DNA of 64,000 bases from Cannabis sativa. Taxonomy: Eukaryota; Streptophyta; Magnoliopsida; Rosales; Cannabaceae. The DNA lies in the NCBI RefSeq assembly GCF_029168945.1, contig NC_083610.1:73647580-73711579 (forward strand). The letters are read 5' to 3'. The position numbers were made by a program, and so were the translations under genes. How positions within the stretch are numbered: position 1 is the first letter of the stretch; each line of letters starts with the position of its first letter. Under the pieces are notes generated by a model. The model searched no databases. It was not told where the DNA came from and was given only the letters and a program-made list of their open reading frames with translations. Positions 44,444-58,205 of the stretch are shown here, piece after piece.

Positions 44444-46754
44444 TGTAACACCCTAACTACCTTAGGCGTATTACGTGATTTTTAAACGTACTGTGCAGCT
44501 CGTTGCTAATCAACGAGGTTTATGGAAAAACGTGATTAATTAAAATTTTGCTTTTTGATTAAACTTGTAAAACATATTATAAAAGACTCGGGATCCCGAT
44601 TATAAAAATATTTACAAAAAGTTTCACTGTTTAACTATTACATCAAAATAAAAGTCGTCTAACGACAGTTACAAAAATCTCAGCCTTGCTGTCCCGAGGA
44701 TCGTACGCTCCAGGCCTAACCGCCCCGACATGTACAATCTCATAAGCTCGCTCACGGTCCATCGGGCCTACGGCCTTGCCTTTACCTACACATGAACATA
44801 AAGCGTGAGTCGACGGACTCGGTAAGAAAAGCATAATAATACTCATACATAAATCCAACCGCCGTGTCCAACACGATGCGAGTCCCGCCATCGCCATGTC
44901 CAACATGGTGCGAGCCACTTCTTGCCATGTCCAACATGGTGCGAGTTACGAACGTTCATAGGGACGGTACTATTGACACGTAACAACCTGATCCGTCGAA
45001 CCGGTCATACTCCGTGCGGTCATACTCCACTGTCTGCGACGTGTTACTATATCCTCCCGATCGGTCGAACCGGTCATACTCCGCGGGTCATACTCCGGCT
45101 GTCACCGACGGGATACGTCAATAGCACGGAACCACCAACCGGTGTCGGCTGATCGGTCAAACCGGTCATACTCATTCGTTGGTCATACTCCTGTACTCGT
45201 ACCGACGTGACAGGGTTGGATGGTTCGAAGCCAACATACATATCTAATGTAATCTAACAGGCTTCCTACATGCACGCTAAACATGTAATCTACATATGCA
45301 TACTGTTATACTAATCTTACCTGGATTCCGATTTCAGGTGTGCCGGTCAACCTGACTGGAACTGAAGCTGAGCGGCGGATTACTGGCTCCTAAACCATAA
45401 AAATCACAACGCTATAAGTGACACGCTAAATCACTTCCCGGGGACTAAAACTAGGAACTAAAAGTTTCCCTATCGATAAAAAGCATGGCAATACCCCCTA
45501 AAACATAAAAACGAGGAAAACTAGGGTTTCTGAAAATTCCCCAACCGGTAGACCGGTTGCCCAACCGGAATTCCGGTTCTGGGAAATTCAAGACACCCAT
45601 CCGGAATTCCGGATGCACAACCTGAATTCCGGTTCCTCGCAGGCAGCAACTTCAAAAATTCATAACTCGACCAATTCAACCCCAATTGGTACCAAACTTT
45701 CCAGACCTGCTCTAAACCTTCCCTAGAACAAATCTAAGGCAACAAACTAACCCAGAAACCACAGAAACAAAAATCACCATTGGAGCTCAAGCTTTGAGTT
45801 CCAAACTCAAGCTTGAGCAAATCCACCTAAACATGCATTCCACTAGCTTAAATCCACTTAAACTAGCATAATAACACCTCTGAAAACTAACAGAAACTAC
45901 AGCAACAACACAGAAACATATTCACAATATTTTCCTCCAAAAACCACATTTTTGCATAGAAACTCAAACTTTAAACAATCTATCCAACGTGCTTTCAACA
46001 TAGCTTAATTAACATCAATTAACATGCTTTAAACCTCATAATTTAACAACCAAAACACAGCAGCAACAACAACCAAAAAAAAACCATGCATGCATCACCA
46101 TTTTCATCAATTTTTCCAACAAATTAAAGAGAGCAAGTTAGAGATTACATACCACAAACAAGAATTCACAATATAGGTTGAATCAAGCTTGAAAAACCCA
46201 GCCTTTGAATCCCAAAACCCAGCCGAAAATGAGAAGGAAAAGAGAGAGGTTTTGAAAGCTTTTCTTTGAAATTTTCTTTCCTTTTCTTTACTTAGTGATT
46301 TTTTGATAAAAAGAGAAATGAAATAAACCACAATCACTATTCATTTCAGCCAAGTAAACATAAATAATTATTTAATTTTCATTTAACAAATTCACATAAG
46401 ACAAAACACTAATGGGGCAAAAAGACCATTTTGCCCCTCCACCATAAAATCACATAATTCATACTAAAGGGGTATTTTTGGGACATTCTAAATTCCCGGC
46501 CATTCCCGACATTCCCAATGTCTAAAACCCGTCCCCAAACTACTAACATACTAAGTTGTGATTTCTACTGAGCCAAACGCCGAGTTCCAAAATACCGGAC
46601 ACCGGAAATGCGAAATATAAAAACTACTGATGACATAATCATGCATTTCTGAATTCCATAAATAACAGTAATAAATTATTTAAATAGCTATAAATAATTT
46701 CATAATTAATCATAATTAACTGATAATTTCCAAATTAACTAAGCGGGCTTTACA
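44444..46754 (-). repeat. 5' LTR of Tekay-like element
   Basis: TGTAACACC...TTTACA, 2311 bp. It is the partner of 37176-39496. Outside the tandem block only about seven differences were noticed over the right-hand 1.37 kb. Confidence 0.93.
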
Positions 46755-46759
46755 GAAAG

Positions 46760-47885
46760 TCTCTTCTTTCTATTGAACACACAACTTTAACTCCTCCTTT
46801 TGAACATCAATTATAGTTCTTCCCATAGCCAAGAATGGTCTTCCCAAAATGATGGGAATATTTCATCTTCCTCCATGTCAAGTATTAAAAAATCAGCAGG
46901 GAAGACAAACTTACCAACCTTTACCAAAATATCTTCAATTATACCCCGAGGATTAGTCAAAGAGCGGTCTGCCATTTGTAGAGTCACTGTTGTGGGCTTG
47001 GATTCTCAGTCTTTGAAACATAAACATGGACATCAAGTTAATACTCGCTCCCAGATCACATAGAGCTTTTGTTTCCATTGAACCCCCTATTGAGCATGGA
47101 ATATTGAAACTACCCAGATCTTTAAGCTTGGGTGGTAGTTTCTTTTGCAGGATTGCACTGCACTCCTTAGTAAGTGCCACCATCTCAAACTTTCCTTTTC
47201 TTGGATAGAATATCTTTCACGAACTTCAGGTAAGCTGGCATTTTTTCCAAGGCCTCTCAAATGGAATGTTGATGTGCAATTTCTTAAATATTTCAAGGAA
47301 TTTGCTGAATTGCTTGTCCATGTTATTCTTGAAAAGCCTTTAAGGATAGGGAATTTTGATATGATGATCAATGCTGGTAGGAGGTGAAGTTTCTTTTTCT
47401 GCAAACCTTCAATAGTCTTTTTCTTGTCTTGAGTTGGTGTTGGTGCTTGTTGATCCTTGTCCTCTTCAACCACTTGTCGCTCTGCCCTTGGTCCCTCATA
47501 TTCTTTTTTCACTTCTCAAGGAAATTGCTTGACATTGCTCTTTCAGATTAATCTCTGTAGTACTAGGCAAATTACCTTGAGTTTGGTTGGCAATTTGAGT
47601 AGTCAACTGCCCCATCTGAGTTTCCAAGACCTTAATGGAAGATTTAATCTCTATTATGAACTGAAATAACATATCTGTCTAAAGATTAGACCCTCCATTA
47701 GAACCTTATTATTGTTAATTCTGTTGTTGACTCTGTTGAGATTGATTTCTCTATTGGTAGAATCCTTGTTGCTGCTGATTTGGAAACTGTCCTTGAAAAT
47801 TCTATCGATGACCCCCTTGGTTGTAACCATAGTTGTTGATCTGATATTTCCAAATGGCTTGAGCTTGCTCCATTGGCAAATTGTT
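46760..47885 (-). pseudogene. Athila-type gag C-terminus and protease
   Basis: Minus strand, from 47885 down: YGYNQGGHR and FPNQQQQGFYQ repeats (gag C-terminus), HINIPFERPWKK-like segment, MVALTKECSAILQKKLPPKL, protease site ALCDLGASINLM, and ILGRPFLAMGRTIIDVQ before the Tekay insertion. These are the diagnostic blocks of Athila polyproteins. Several stops and shifts are present. The frame continues across the TSD into 37170 (KEETFNVFAATEIHTYC). The gag N-terminus is cut by element B at 47886. Confidence 0.8.
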
Positions 47886-49805
<1,920 letters not shown>

Positions 49806-49818
49806 AACTCCCACTTGC

Positions 49819-51776
49819 ACAAACATAAAACAGGTAGTGCATTTCAATTAATCTATTGTCTTGATCTCCAGATCAAGGTAGTGTATTTGACTAAACCCAA
49901 ATTATAGGAACTGTAAGTCTGTGGTAAGAAATTGCTTTCTCCACCACTACTTCCTTAGTGTTCATAAAATATTATGCAACATCATTTTCTATATGCATTA
50001 CTTATCTAGGGATACTGAATTCTTTACTGCTTATTAAGTGCATCTAAATATACATAAGACATATCTCTAATTCTATCCATAAATGGAATAGAGATAAAAA
50101 TAGTTAAGAACATTCTTCAGTTTGAATAACTTTTCTAGTGCTTTCGAAAACAACTAAGTTATTTAGCTTCACTGGTGGAACTAAATTATTATAGATGGGT
50201 TCTTACATCCTTCTAGAATAATTCCTCCACCCCCAGAGTAACTACCATCTCCAATAAGCTGAGTTGGTGTAGATAACATGATTCTAATATACACCCCTAT
50301 CATCTAACATATAGGTCACTTTCATTATTCTTTCTTGATTATTTCCCAATGTTCCTTGTTTGATTACATCTTAGATGACTCCCACTCAATAGTAGGAGTC
50401 TGGTTAAATTCGTACATAGGAGTACATTTCACCTCTTACTATTGGTTTTTAGGGACCTTTTGTTGTGACTTATTATCTTAGTCTAAAACTATAAGTTCCT
50501 TCTAGACTAAGTCATCAACATAGAATTTATAAACATTAATGCAAAATACTTGCTTAGGATTAAGTAATCACATTAGATACCACAAAACACTTCATAAGGA
50601 CTAGGGATTTTGCCTAAGTCATTTGAATAGACATTACAAAAATTCTTATCTTATCCTTATATTTCTGATAAGTTGCTTCTATCCATATGTACGGTTAGAT
50701 TTACTTTCTCAGTTTTATTTAAAGTTCCTATCGTGAACATAACATAGTAAGCTATCATCAGTTTCATCCAAATAATAATGGGCCTTGAATTTTAAAATCC
50801 TCCCACTAAGATAAGGTATTGTGATTCTATGTCCAAGAACTTTATTGATATCAATTTCTATTACTACAGTAACATGTTAATTGGAACAATTTCAGGATCA
50901 AGAATAAGTTCTAATGGTTGCTAATTTGTTTATTATAATATATCCATGTCTAATCAAAATATGTGTGTCATAGAGATACTATGGTGTATTGAGTATAGTC
51001 TAGAGTTCAAATTTAAAACTGTTTGAACAACATACATCAATACCTTCTTCCACCCCTACGTGTTATAGAGATACTGTAAAGTTATGAATATAATCTAGAG
51101 TTCAATAGATATAAAAGATCTTTGAACTGCATACATTGTTTCTTAACTTCTTCCACCCCTATCAGATCAAAAGATCTTTTGATTAAATAAAATCTTAATA
51201 ATTGCTTTAGAAATGACAATTATCCATAAATATTGAATTTAAATTCTAACTGTTTATGTGGTATATCTTTTTTGCAGAGAATAATATACCATAGATTTTG
51301 CATCAATAAGAAAACACAAACACATACAAAACATGATAAATATATAAATATAATTGGTATTGGCACATAAGTTAAAGTAAATATGAAGCTCAATTCATAA
51401 ATACAATACATAATGAAAACCTCTTAAAGAGAAAGTTTTATTAATACTCTCTAAAATGTCATAATGAATTGTCTACAATAATATGAAATAGAGAATAAAA
51501 TCTCAAACTAATAATTGAAACTAAATTGTTCATAAACTGAATCAATTAATTCAAAAAAAAAAATTAAAGAAGATTTCGAGCTTCATCTTCAATCTTGGAC
51601 AATCTCCACCCTTCAGTCTAACCATCCGACTCAACTCGCTAGGATAGCAATCCAAGTTTAAGCAATTGGAGCTGAAATAAGAGGAAAATAAACATGATTA
51701 GTACATCCAGAATTTATAACCAAAGAGGATAGTAATTCTTTAAAACACATGAGTTTATAGCAAAGATAGAAATACC
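49819..51776 (-). other. Pol-less tract of element B with protease relic
   Basis: Just after gag the minus strand shows VINSGCTNHVYFPL, a decayed protease start with the catalytic Asp replaced by Asn. It is followed by GATTGAAGATGAAGCTCG, as in element A. The rest is non-coding with CTGGGGGTGGAGGAATTATT-type words shared with element A near 26685. Confidence 0.65.
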
Positions 51777-52535
51777 TTATTTCTTTGCCAAAAACTTAGG
51801 ACACTGGGGTTTCCAGTGCCCCTTTTCGTTGCAATAGAAACACTTTCCTTTTTGCTGTGCCTTTGAATCGGCATACTTTTTATTCTTATTAGCTGTGTTA
51901 ACAACTTTCTGTGGTCCTTCAATCAAAATCTCAAATGTCTGAGGGTTGTTGATTAACTCGTGGAAGTCAAAAGTCAACTTGTTCATGACATAGTTTGAGG
52001 TGAAGGGCAGAAAAGTTGGAGTCAAACTATTCAAGATCAAACTCAGTTGAGTTTCCTGATCTATAATAGCTCCATGATTCTCAGCTTCCTGGAAGTAACT
52101 TGCCATATGGAGCAGGTTATCACGCTTGTTCTGATGAGGTTTCATCCGTGCATTGATAAAATTGTTGGTTGCCTCAAACTGAGCTTGATATGGCGCCATC
52201 CCAAATAGTTCAGTCAAGTGGTTCATGATATCTGCAGTCGTGAGAGTATTAACAAACCTTGTCTTCAAGGTGTCGACCATGCTAGACAGCATAAAGTATC
52301 GAGCTTTGTTGTTAGCATTCTGCCAACACTCGAACTTTTCCTTGACTGCCTTGGTCACATTCTCACCTGGCTGCTTAGGAGCCTCTTCAGTCAACACAAA
52401 CAGGGCATTTTCACCTATGAGAGCAATATTAATGTTCTTTTTCCATTTGACAAAGTTAGCTCTAAAGAGCTTATTGTCAGTCAATAGTGACACCATGGGG
52501 TTGTTCATAGTCATATTGGGTACTACAAATATCAA
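51777..52535 (-). CDS. Copia gag, intact frame (element B)
   Basis: A 252-codon open frame: N-terminal domain NPMVSLLTDNKLFRANFVKW, KEKFECWQNANNKARYFMLS, SSMVDTLKTRFVNTLTTADI, gag core IDQETQLSLILNSLTPTFLP and a CCHC knuckle CFYCNEKGHWKPQC near the end. Length and order match a full copia gag (UBN2-type). The start is probably MTMNN (52514) or MNN (52508), which aligns with MMNSM of element A, rather than the upstream Met. Gag would form particles and package RNA. It is the only protein of this element, so enzymes must come from relatives. Confidence 0.9.
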   Translation of the reverse strand: MIFVVPNMTMNNPMVSLLTDNKLFRANFVKWKKNINIALIGENALFVLTEEAPKQPGENVTKAVKEKFECWQNANNKARYFMLSSMVDTLKTRFVNTLTTADIMNHLTELFGMAPYQAQFEATNNFINARMKPHQNKRDNLLHMASYFQEAENHGAIIDQETQLSLILNSLTPTFLPFTSNYVMNKLTFDFHELINNPQTFEILIEGPQKVVNTANKNKKYADSKAQQKGKCFYCNEKGHWKPQCPKFLAKK

Positions 52536-52676
52536 TAAATATAAATCAAATAAGGTTTAATACAAAATCATACACATTTAGAAATTATTAAGCACTTAGC
52601 AAGTAGGAATGACAAGTGAAAATACAAAAATAAATAATCCTAAATAATTTCCAAGATTTCCAACAAACTGATACAG

Positions 52677-52812
52677 TGTCCCGTTTAGGTGAGAGTCAAA
52701 GATATCATTCATTGAATAGAGCAGTCAGCTCATCTAAAATGAAAAACCTTCTAGCAACCTTTTATTCGATCAAGATGAGAATCCGGCGTTGTCCCGTTTA
52801 GACGAGAGTCAA
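52677..52812 (-). promoter_or_regulatory. Paired pre-gag motif, element B
   Basis: Two motifs at 52677-52699 and 52790-52812 (core GACTCTCGCCTAAACGGGAC, one substitution in each), 113 bp apart, about 145-170 bp before gag. Same arrangement as in the other two copia units. Confidence 0.65.
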
Positions 52813-52965
52813 AGCCATTCTATCTTATGAGCTTCCACAATTATTTCATACCATGTATGTCTTACTCTTAGCAGCCACTATTGGGGTGGATATTACTAAG
52901 AATAAAATACTTACAAATAATACTTATCTTTCGAGATTCTACGGTGTTAAATTGCTAATGAACGT

Positions 52966-52982
52966 TCATCCATTATGGATGA
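52966..52982 (-). promoter_or_regulatory. Conserved leader hairpin, element B
   Basis: TCATCC-ATTAT-GGATGA. Compared with TCCTCC/GGAGGA in the pol-bearing unit, one stem pair has changed on both sides. Flanking AACGTTCAT is conserved. Confidence 0.55.
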
Positions 52983-54507
52983 TTACTCACTAAAACAAGA
53001 ACTATGTAGAACCAACAATGGAGATCGAATATCCTTATAATAAAGCTCATTATTTAAAGTGTATTTTCATTTAATATTTATTTTAATATATTTATTTTAA
53101 ATATATATTTATTTAATTAAAATTACTAATTTAGAAAACTCTACATACAAATTTTAATTTAATATTTATAAAATTATACTTAGATAGATCTAAAAATAAA
53201 TAAAATTATTTTCCTTCTTAGTAATAATTCTCAATAAACATTACGAAAAGTACTGAATTTAAGTTGGTCTAAAATAATTTTCAACTAAAATTTAATTTTC
53301 TATTAAATATATATGATAAAATTCAAAAATCAATGTATTTGAAAAAATTAAATAACTTTTCGAATTTATTATAAAATAAAATAAAATAAATCTTGAAAAA
53401 TTATTTTAATTTTATGTTGGTCCAAAATTAATTAAAAAATTAATTTTCAACACATATATAATTTTTCTTATTTAATTAAACTTCTAAAAAAATATCAAAT
53501 ATTTAAGTATCTTGAATAAAATTAATTTAAATATTAATTTTCTATTTAATTAAATATAACTAGAAAAATTCCACAAGTATACAGAAAATAACTATCTAGA
53601 TTTTTCAATAACTAATTACTTATTTTATAATTAAAATATAATCTATTTTAGTCTATTTATTTTAATAAATCATTAATGAAAAAATTTACTTGATTTAAGT
53701 TGTTCTAAAATTAATTAAAATAATTAATTTTCAACTTTAATCTATTTTTCAAAAAAAAAGAAATTCAAAAATATTTGCATTAAATATAATGCATTTCAAA
53801 ATTTAGTGAAAAATAATTAATAAAATAAAATATATTTTTTAATTAATCTAATTTAAGTTGTTTTGAAACTAAAATTTTTAACTTAAATATAATTTTCTAT
53901 CTAATTAAATATCCTGAAAATAACTAATATTTAAGTGTCTGGAATAAAATCAACTTAAATATTTAATTAAATGTATTAAATAAATATAAGAAATAAATAA
54001 TTAAGTATCTAGAATAGAATCAACTTAATCATTAATTCTAATTTAATATCTAAGAAAAATATTCTAATTTAAGTTCATCTAAAATTAATTAAAATAATTA
54101 TTTTTCAACTTAAATATATTTTTCTAATTAATTAAATTTTAGAAAATATAATTAGTTACTAGAAATAACTATCTAGAATATATCTATGTTGCTAATTCAA
54201 TTTAATTAGGTTAGACTAATATAATTAACCTAATACAATTATTTAACTAAGGCAAATGAGCCTTCATAATTGGGGTGGTTTGTGTGAGGGAGGGCTGAGT
54301 TCAGTATGTCGTACCCACTACTATGGCCCCCTAACTCTCACACAAGGCCCAAAGGAGAGGAATTTAACCATTAAATAAATAACTGTTATTCATTGAATAA
54401 GCACAATACTAATTGGGCCTAAATAAAACTATCTTATGTGATAGTTTATTTTAGCAACCTAGTCCATTTAATTAATTAAACTTAAATGGACTTCTTATAT
54501 GCATCTA
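52983..54507 (-). other. Leader of element B, gag-proximal part
   Basis: AT-rich non-coding leader ending in the conserved GTTCAGTATGTCGTACCCAC block near 54300. It resumes at 56831-56992 after the solo LTR. Confidence 0.65.
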
Positions 54508-56825
54508 TGTAACACCCTAACTAACATAGGCGTATTACGTGATTTTTAAACATGCTGTGCAGCTCGTTGCTAATCAACGAGGTTTATGGAAAACGTGATT
54601 AATTAAAATTTTTACTTTTTAATTAAACTTGTAAAATATAATTACAAAAAGACTCGGGATCCCGATTACAAAATCATTTACAAAATTTAACTGTTTATAC
54701 AAAATAAATGTCGCCTAGCGACTAGTTACAAAATCAGCCTCGCTGTCCTGAGGATCGTACTCTCCAGGCCTAACCGCCCCGACATGTACAATCTTCACAA
54801 GCTCGTTCACGGTCCATCAGCTTTAGCCTTGCCTTTACCTACACATAAACGTAGAACTGTGAGTCGACAGACTCAGTAAGAAAAGCATAATAATATTCAT
54901 ACATAATCCCGGTCATGATCAGACGCCCATACCCCTGATCATAACCCTAACTGCCGTGTCCAACACGATGCGAGTCCCACTCTTTGCCGTGTCCAACACG
55001 ATGCGAGTCACTACTGTCGTGTCCAACACGGTACTGAGTTCTGAACGTTCATAGGGACGGTACTATTGATACGTAATGCTGATCGGTCGAGCCGGTCATA
55101 CTTCGCCGTTGGTCATACTCTAGCCCGTACCGACGTGTTACTATATCCACGATCGGCCGAACCGGTCATACTCCGCCGCTGGTCATACTCCAGCCTGTAC
55201 CGACGGGATACGTCAATAGTACGGAACCACCAACCAAGTGTCGGCTGATCGGTCGAGCCGGTCATACTACGCCGCTGGTCATACTCCACTCGTACCGACG
55301 TGACGGGGTTGGATGGTTCGAAGCCAACATACATAACTAATGTAATCTAACAGGCTTCCTACATGCACGCTAAACATGTAATCTACATATGCATACCGTT
55401 ATACTAATCTTACCTCGGATTCCGAATTCGGGTGTCGTCAACTGACCGGAACTTTAATCGCGCGGATTACAGGCTCCTAAACCATAAAAATCACAACACT
55501 ATAAGTCACACGCTAAATCACTTCCCGGGGACTTAAACTAGGAACTAAAAGTTTCCCTATCGATAAAAAGCATGGCAATACCCCCTAAAACATAAAATCG
55601 AGGAAATCTAGGGTTTCAGAATTTTCCGCAACCGGCAGACCGGTTGCCCAACCGGAATTCCGGTTCTGGGAAAATTCAGAACCCCATCCGGAATTCCGGA
55701 TGCACAACCGGAATTCCGGTTCCTCGCAGGCAGCAACATCAAAAATTCATATCTTGCACAAATCGACTCCAAATCAAATGAAACCTTCCAGACCTGTTCT
55801 ATATATCCCCTAGAACATTTCTAAAGCTTCAAAACCACCCAGAAAGCACAATAGCAAAACTCACCATTAAAGCTCAAGCTTTGAGTTCTAAACTCAAACT
55901 TGAGTAAAATCACCTAACATGCATTCAATCTATGCTTCAAACTCATAATCAAGCTAATAACAACTTCAGAAACTAGAATCTAACTCATACAAACACAACA
56001 GCCACCAAAACCTCCATTTTTCTTTGAAAACCCAAGCTTTTTACATAAAAATCTATCCAACTAGAACAAGGAATTCAAACATGCAATTCAATCTAATTAA
56101 ACCTACTTAACTCAATATTTTAATCAAGGAAACAACAACAATAATTACAGCAGCAACATCATGCATAAGTCATATTATTTTCATCATTTTTTTCCAAGAA
56201 ACAAAGGAGAAAAAGCTAGAAATCACATACCACAACAAGAGATCACAATTTAGGATGAAGCTATCTTGAAAATCAAAGGAAGAATCCAGCCCTAGAATTC
56301 CAAGCCTTGGCCGAAAAGAGAGAGAGAGCTTGAGAGAGTTTTGTTTTGAAATTTTTCTAAGTGTTGATTTTTGAAAAAGAAATAAAAGCCACATAGCATA
56401 TATCACTCATTTCAGCCAAATAAACAAATAAAATAACATTTATTTTCAATTAATAAAATCACTAAAGACAAAATATCATTGGGGCAAAAAGACCATTTTG
56501 CCCCTCCACACCTAAACCACATAACTAACACTAAAGGGGTATTTTTGGGAAATCCTAAATTCCCGGCCATTCCCGACATTCCCAATGTCTAATAAACCAT
56601 CCCAAACTACTAACATACTAAGTTGTGATTTCTACTGAGCCAAACACCGAGTTCCAAAATACCGAGCACCGGAATGCAAAATTATGCAAACTACTATATG
56701 ACATAAAAATGCATCTCTGAATTCAATAATAACAGTATAATAAATTATTTAAATAGCTATAAATAATTTTCATAAATAATCATGATTAACTGCTAATTTC
56801 CAAATTAAACTAAGCGGTCTTTACA
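54508..56825 (-). mobile_element. Solo LTR of the Tekay-like family, TSD ATCTA
   Basis: TGTAACACC...TTTACA, 2318 bp, similar throughout to the LTRs at 37176 and 44444. Perfect 5-bp duplication ATCTA at 54503-54507 and 56826-56830. No internal sequence remains, as expected after LTR-LTR recombination. More diverged than the two LTRs are from each other. Confidence 0.95.
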
Positions 56826-56992
56826 ATCTAAGCCCAAAAGCAAACATATAGGCTCACACAGGTCAAATAATTTGGATGGACCCTATCATGTTTCTAGGTT
56901 TACAAAGATGAAAGAAATTGTAAAATTTACCTGTTACAAATTATTTATAAGATCTATTGACAATTGGACTATGATTAAAATCAAATCATTGG

Positions 56993-58128
56993 TGTTATAC
57001 CTGAAATTCGGTTGACAATTTAGAGGATGACACGTGTCAACCTTGAGGGATACGAAGCAACATTTATAATGACAATTATATTAAAAGATATCAAATGGAA
57101 TAACTCATTAAATATGCAGAGTCAATAGGGTATATTAATAACTCGCAGACTTCATAGTCTCTGGCGAGACAAGGATGCACAAACTATTGACTCATGTATA
57201 AATGAGAAACCATTTTGCGTCAGAGGATATAACTGTAAAGGATGACATCGATAGTACATAGTGAGGCATCAACCTCGCAATGTGTAGAAAAGTGTTGACG
57301 AGACGTGTAGGCTGTTAGAACACTTAGCGTATAATATACATTATACTAACTAAATGTAACAACTTGAAGGACGTAAATGATGGATAGCGAGGGATCCATC
57401 TCGCTATAGAAATGCATACTCCTGGTACCTTCACTAATCAGCTCCAGACATCTTTCAATGAATTCCACTGCTACGTCGCGTCAGCTCTCTCAGAAAGAAG
57501 CTGACATTCAAATGATGTTGGCTACTGAAGTTCACCCTGTCACCAAGAACTGCGATTGTCAGATGGAGCATGTCTTCAAGCGCAAAAATGACTAGATTTA
57601 CATTACTAACCTCGGAAAGACATGGGAAAAGCTCCAGCTCGCTGCCAGGGTTATTGTTGTTATTGAGTGTTCAAGCACCTAGCGAGATGTCCCGGCGAGG
57701 TACACTTTGCAGTGTATCTAAATCCACATCAGAGTTGACCCATTAAAAGAGGTTAAAATCATAGCTATATGATTTTCAAATAATAACTGCATTTATTTAC
57801 GTTGGGCATAATTAAAGCCCACAATTTCAAGGAAATATTATTATGGGATTCGTATCTGAATGTAATTAACTGCCACCCTATGTCATTATAAACAGGGGCA
57901 GAATGTACAGAAAAAGGGATAAAAAATTCTTGAAAGAAAAGAACCCTAGTTTGTATCAGAAAAATCTGAATAAGATTGACTCGTGGACTATGCAGAGTTA
58001 ACTGCAAAACCACGTAAAAACTTGGTGTTATTTTTGCTTTATTATTCTTTCTTAGATTTCTATCAATTTCTATGTTGATCCTATCACGAAAATAGGCTTA
58101 TTATCGTTAACAAAATTCTGCGTTACCA
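56993..58128 (+). repeat. 5' LTR of the Tat element
   Basis: Begins TGTTATACCTGAAATTCGG right after the interrupted leader. It ends near TTACCA at 58128, two bases before the PBS. A TTATAAAC box near 57886 is a possible promoter. The 3' partner is outside the window, so the end is approximate. Confidence 0.65.
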
Positions 58129-58130
58129 GT

Positions 58131-58150
58131 TTGGTGCTTTTAATGAGAGC
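58131..58150 (+). other. Probable PBS of the Tat element
   Basis: TTGGTGCTTTTAATGAGAGC follows the LTR and resembles PBS-region sequence of plant Tat-like elements. The priming tRNA was not determined. Confidence 0.5.
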
Positions 58151-58205
58151 CTACGTGATAAAAGCTCCACAAAAATCCCTCCTAACCAAAAGAAAAATTT
58201 TCTTC

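Larger units (their letters stand above)
37176..46754 (-). mobile_element. Complete Tekay-like chromovirus, TSD GAAAG
   Basis: A 9.6-kb Ty3/gypsy element with two ~2.3-kb LTRs, Met-type PBS and PPT. The gag-PR-RT-RH-IN-chromodomain order is read on the minus strand. The 5-bp duplication GAAAG at 37171-37175 and 46755-46759 is perfect, and removing the element restores the Athila reading frame across the site. The coding region has at least two frameshifts and four in-frame stops, so it is not autonomous. A chromodomain at the integrase end places it in the chromovirus clade; the RT resembles the Tekay/Del lineage. Confidence 0.93.
34198..47885 (-). mobile_element. Athila-type gypsy element, deleted and nested
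   Basis: Minus orientation. 3' LTR (34198-35590), PPT, 3' tract with CATTGGGGACAATGTGTC and CTCGAGGACGAGTA words typical of Athila-like elements, then protease and gag C-terminus (46760-47885). It is split by the Tekay-like insertion (37176-46754) and cut at 47886 by gag-only element B. RT, RNase H and integrase are absent. The 5' part lies beyond the window or is lost. Confidence 0.7.
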
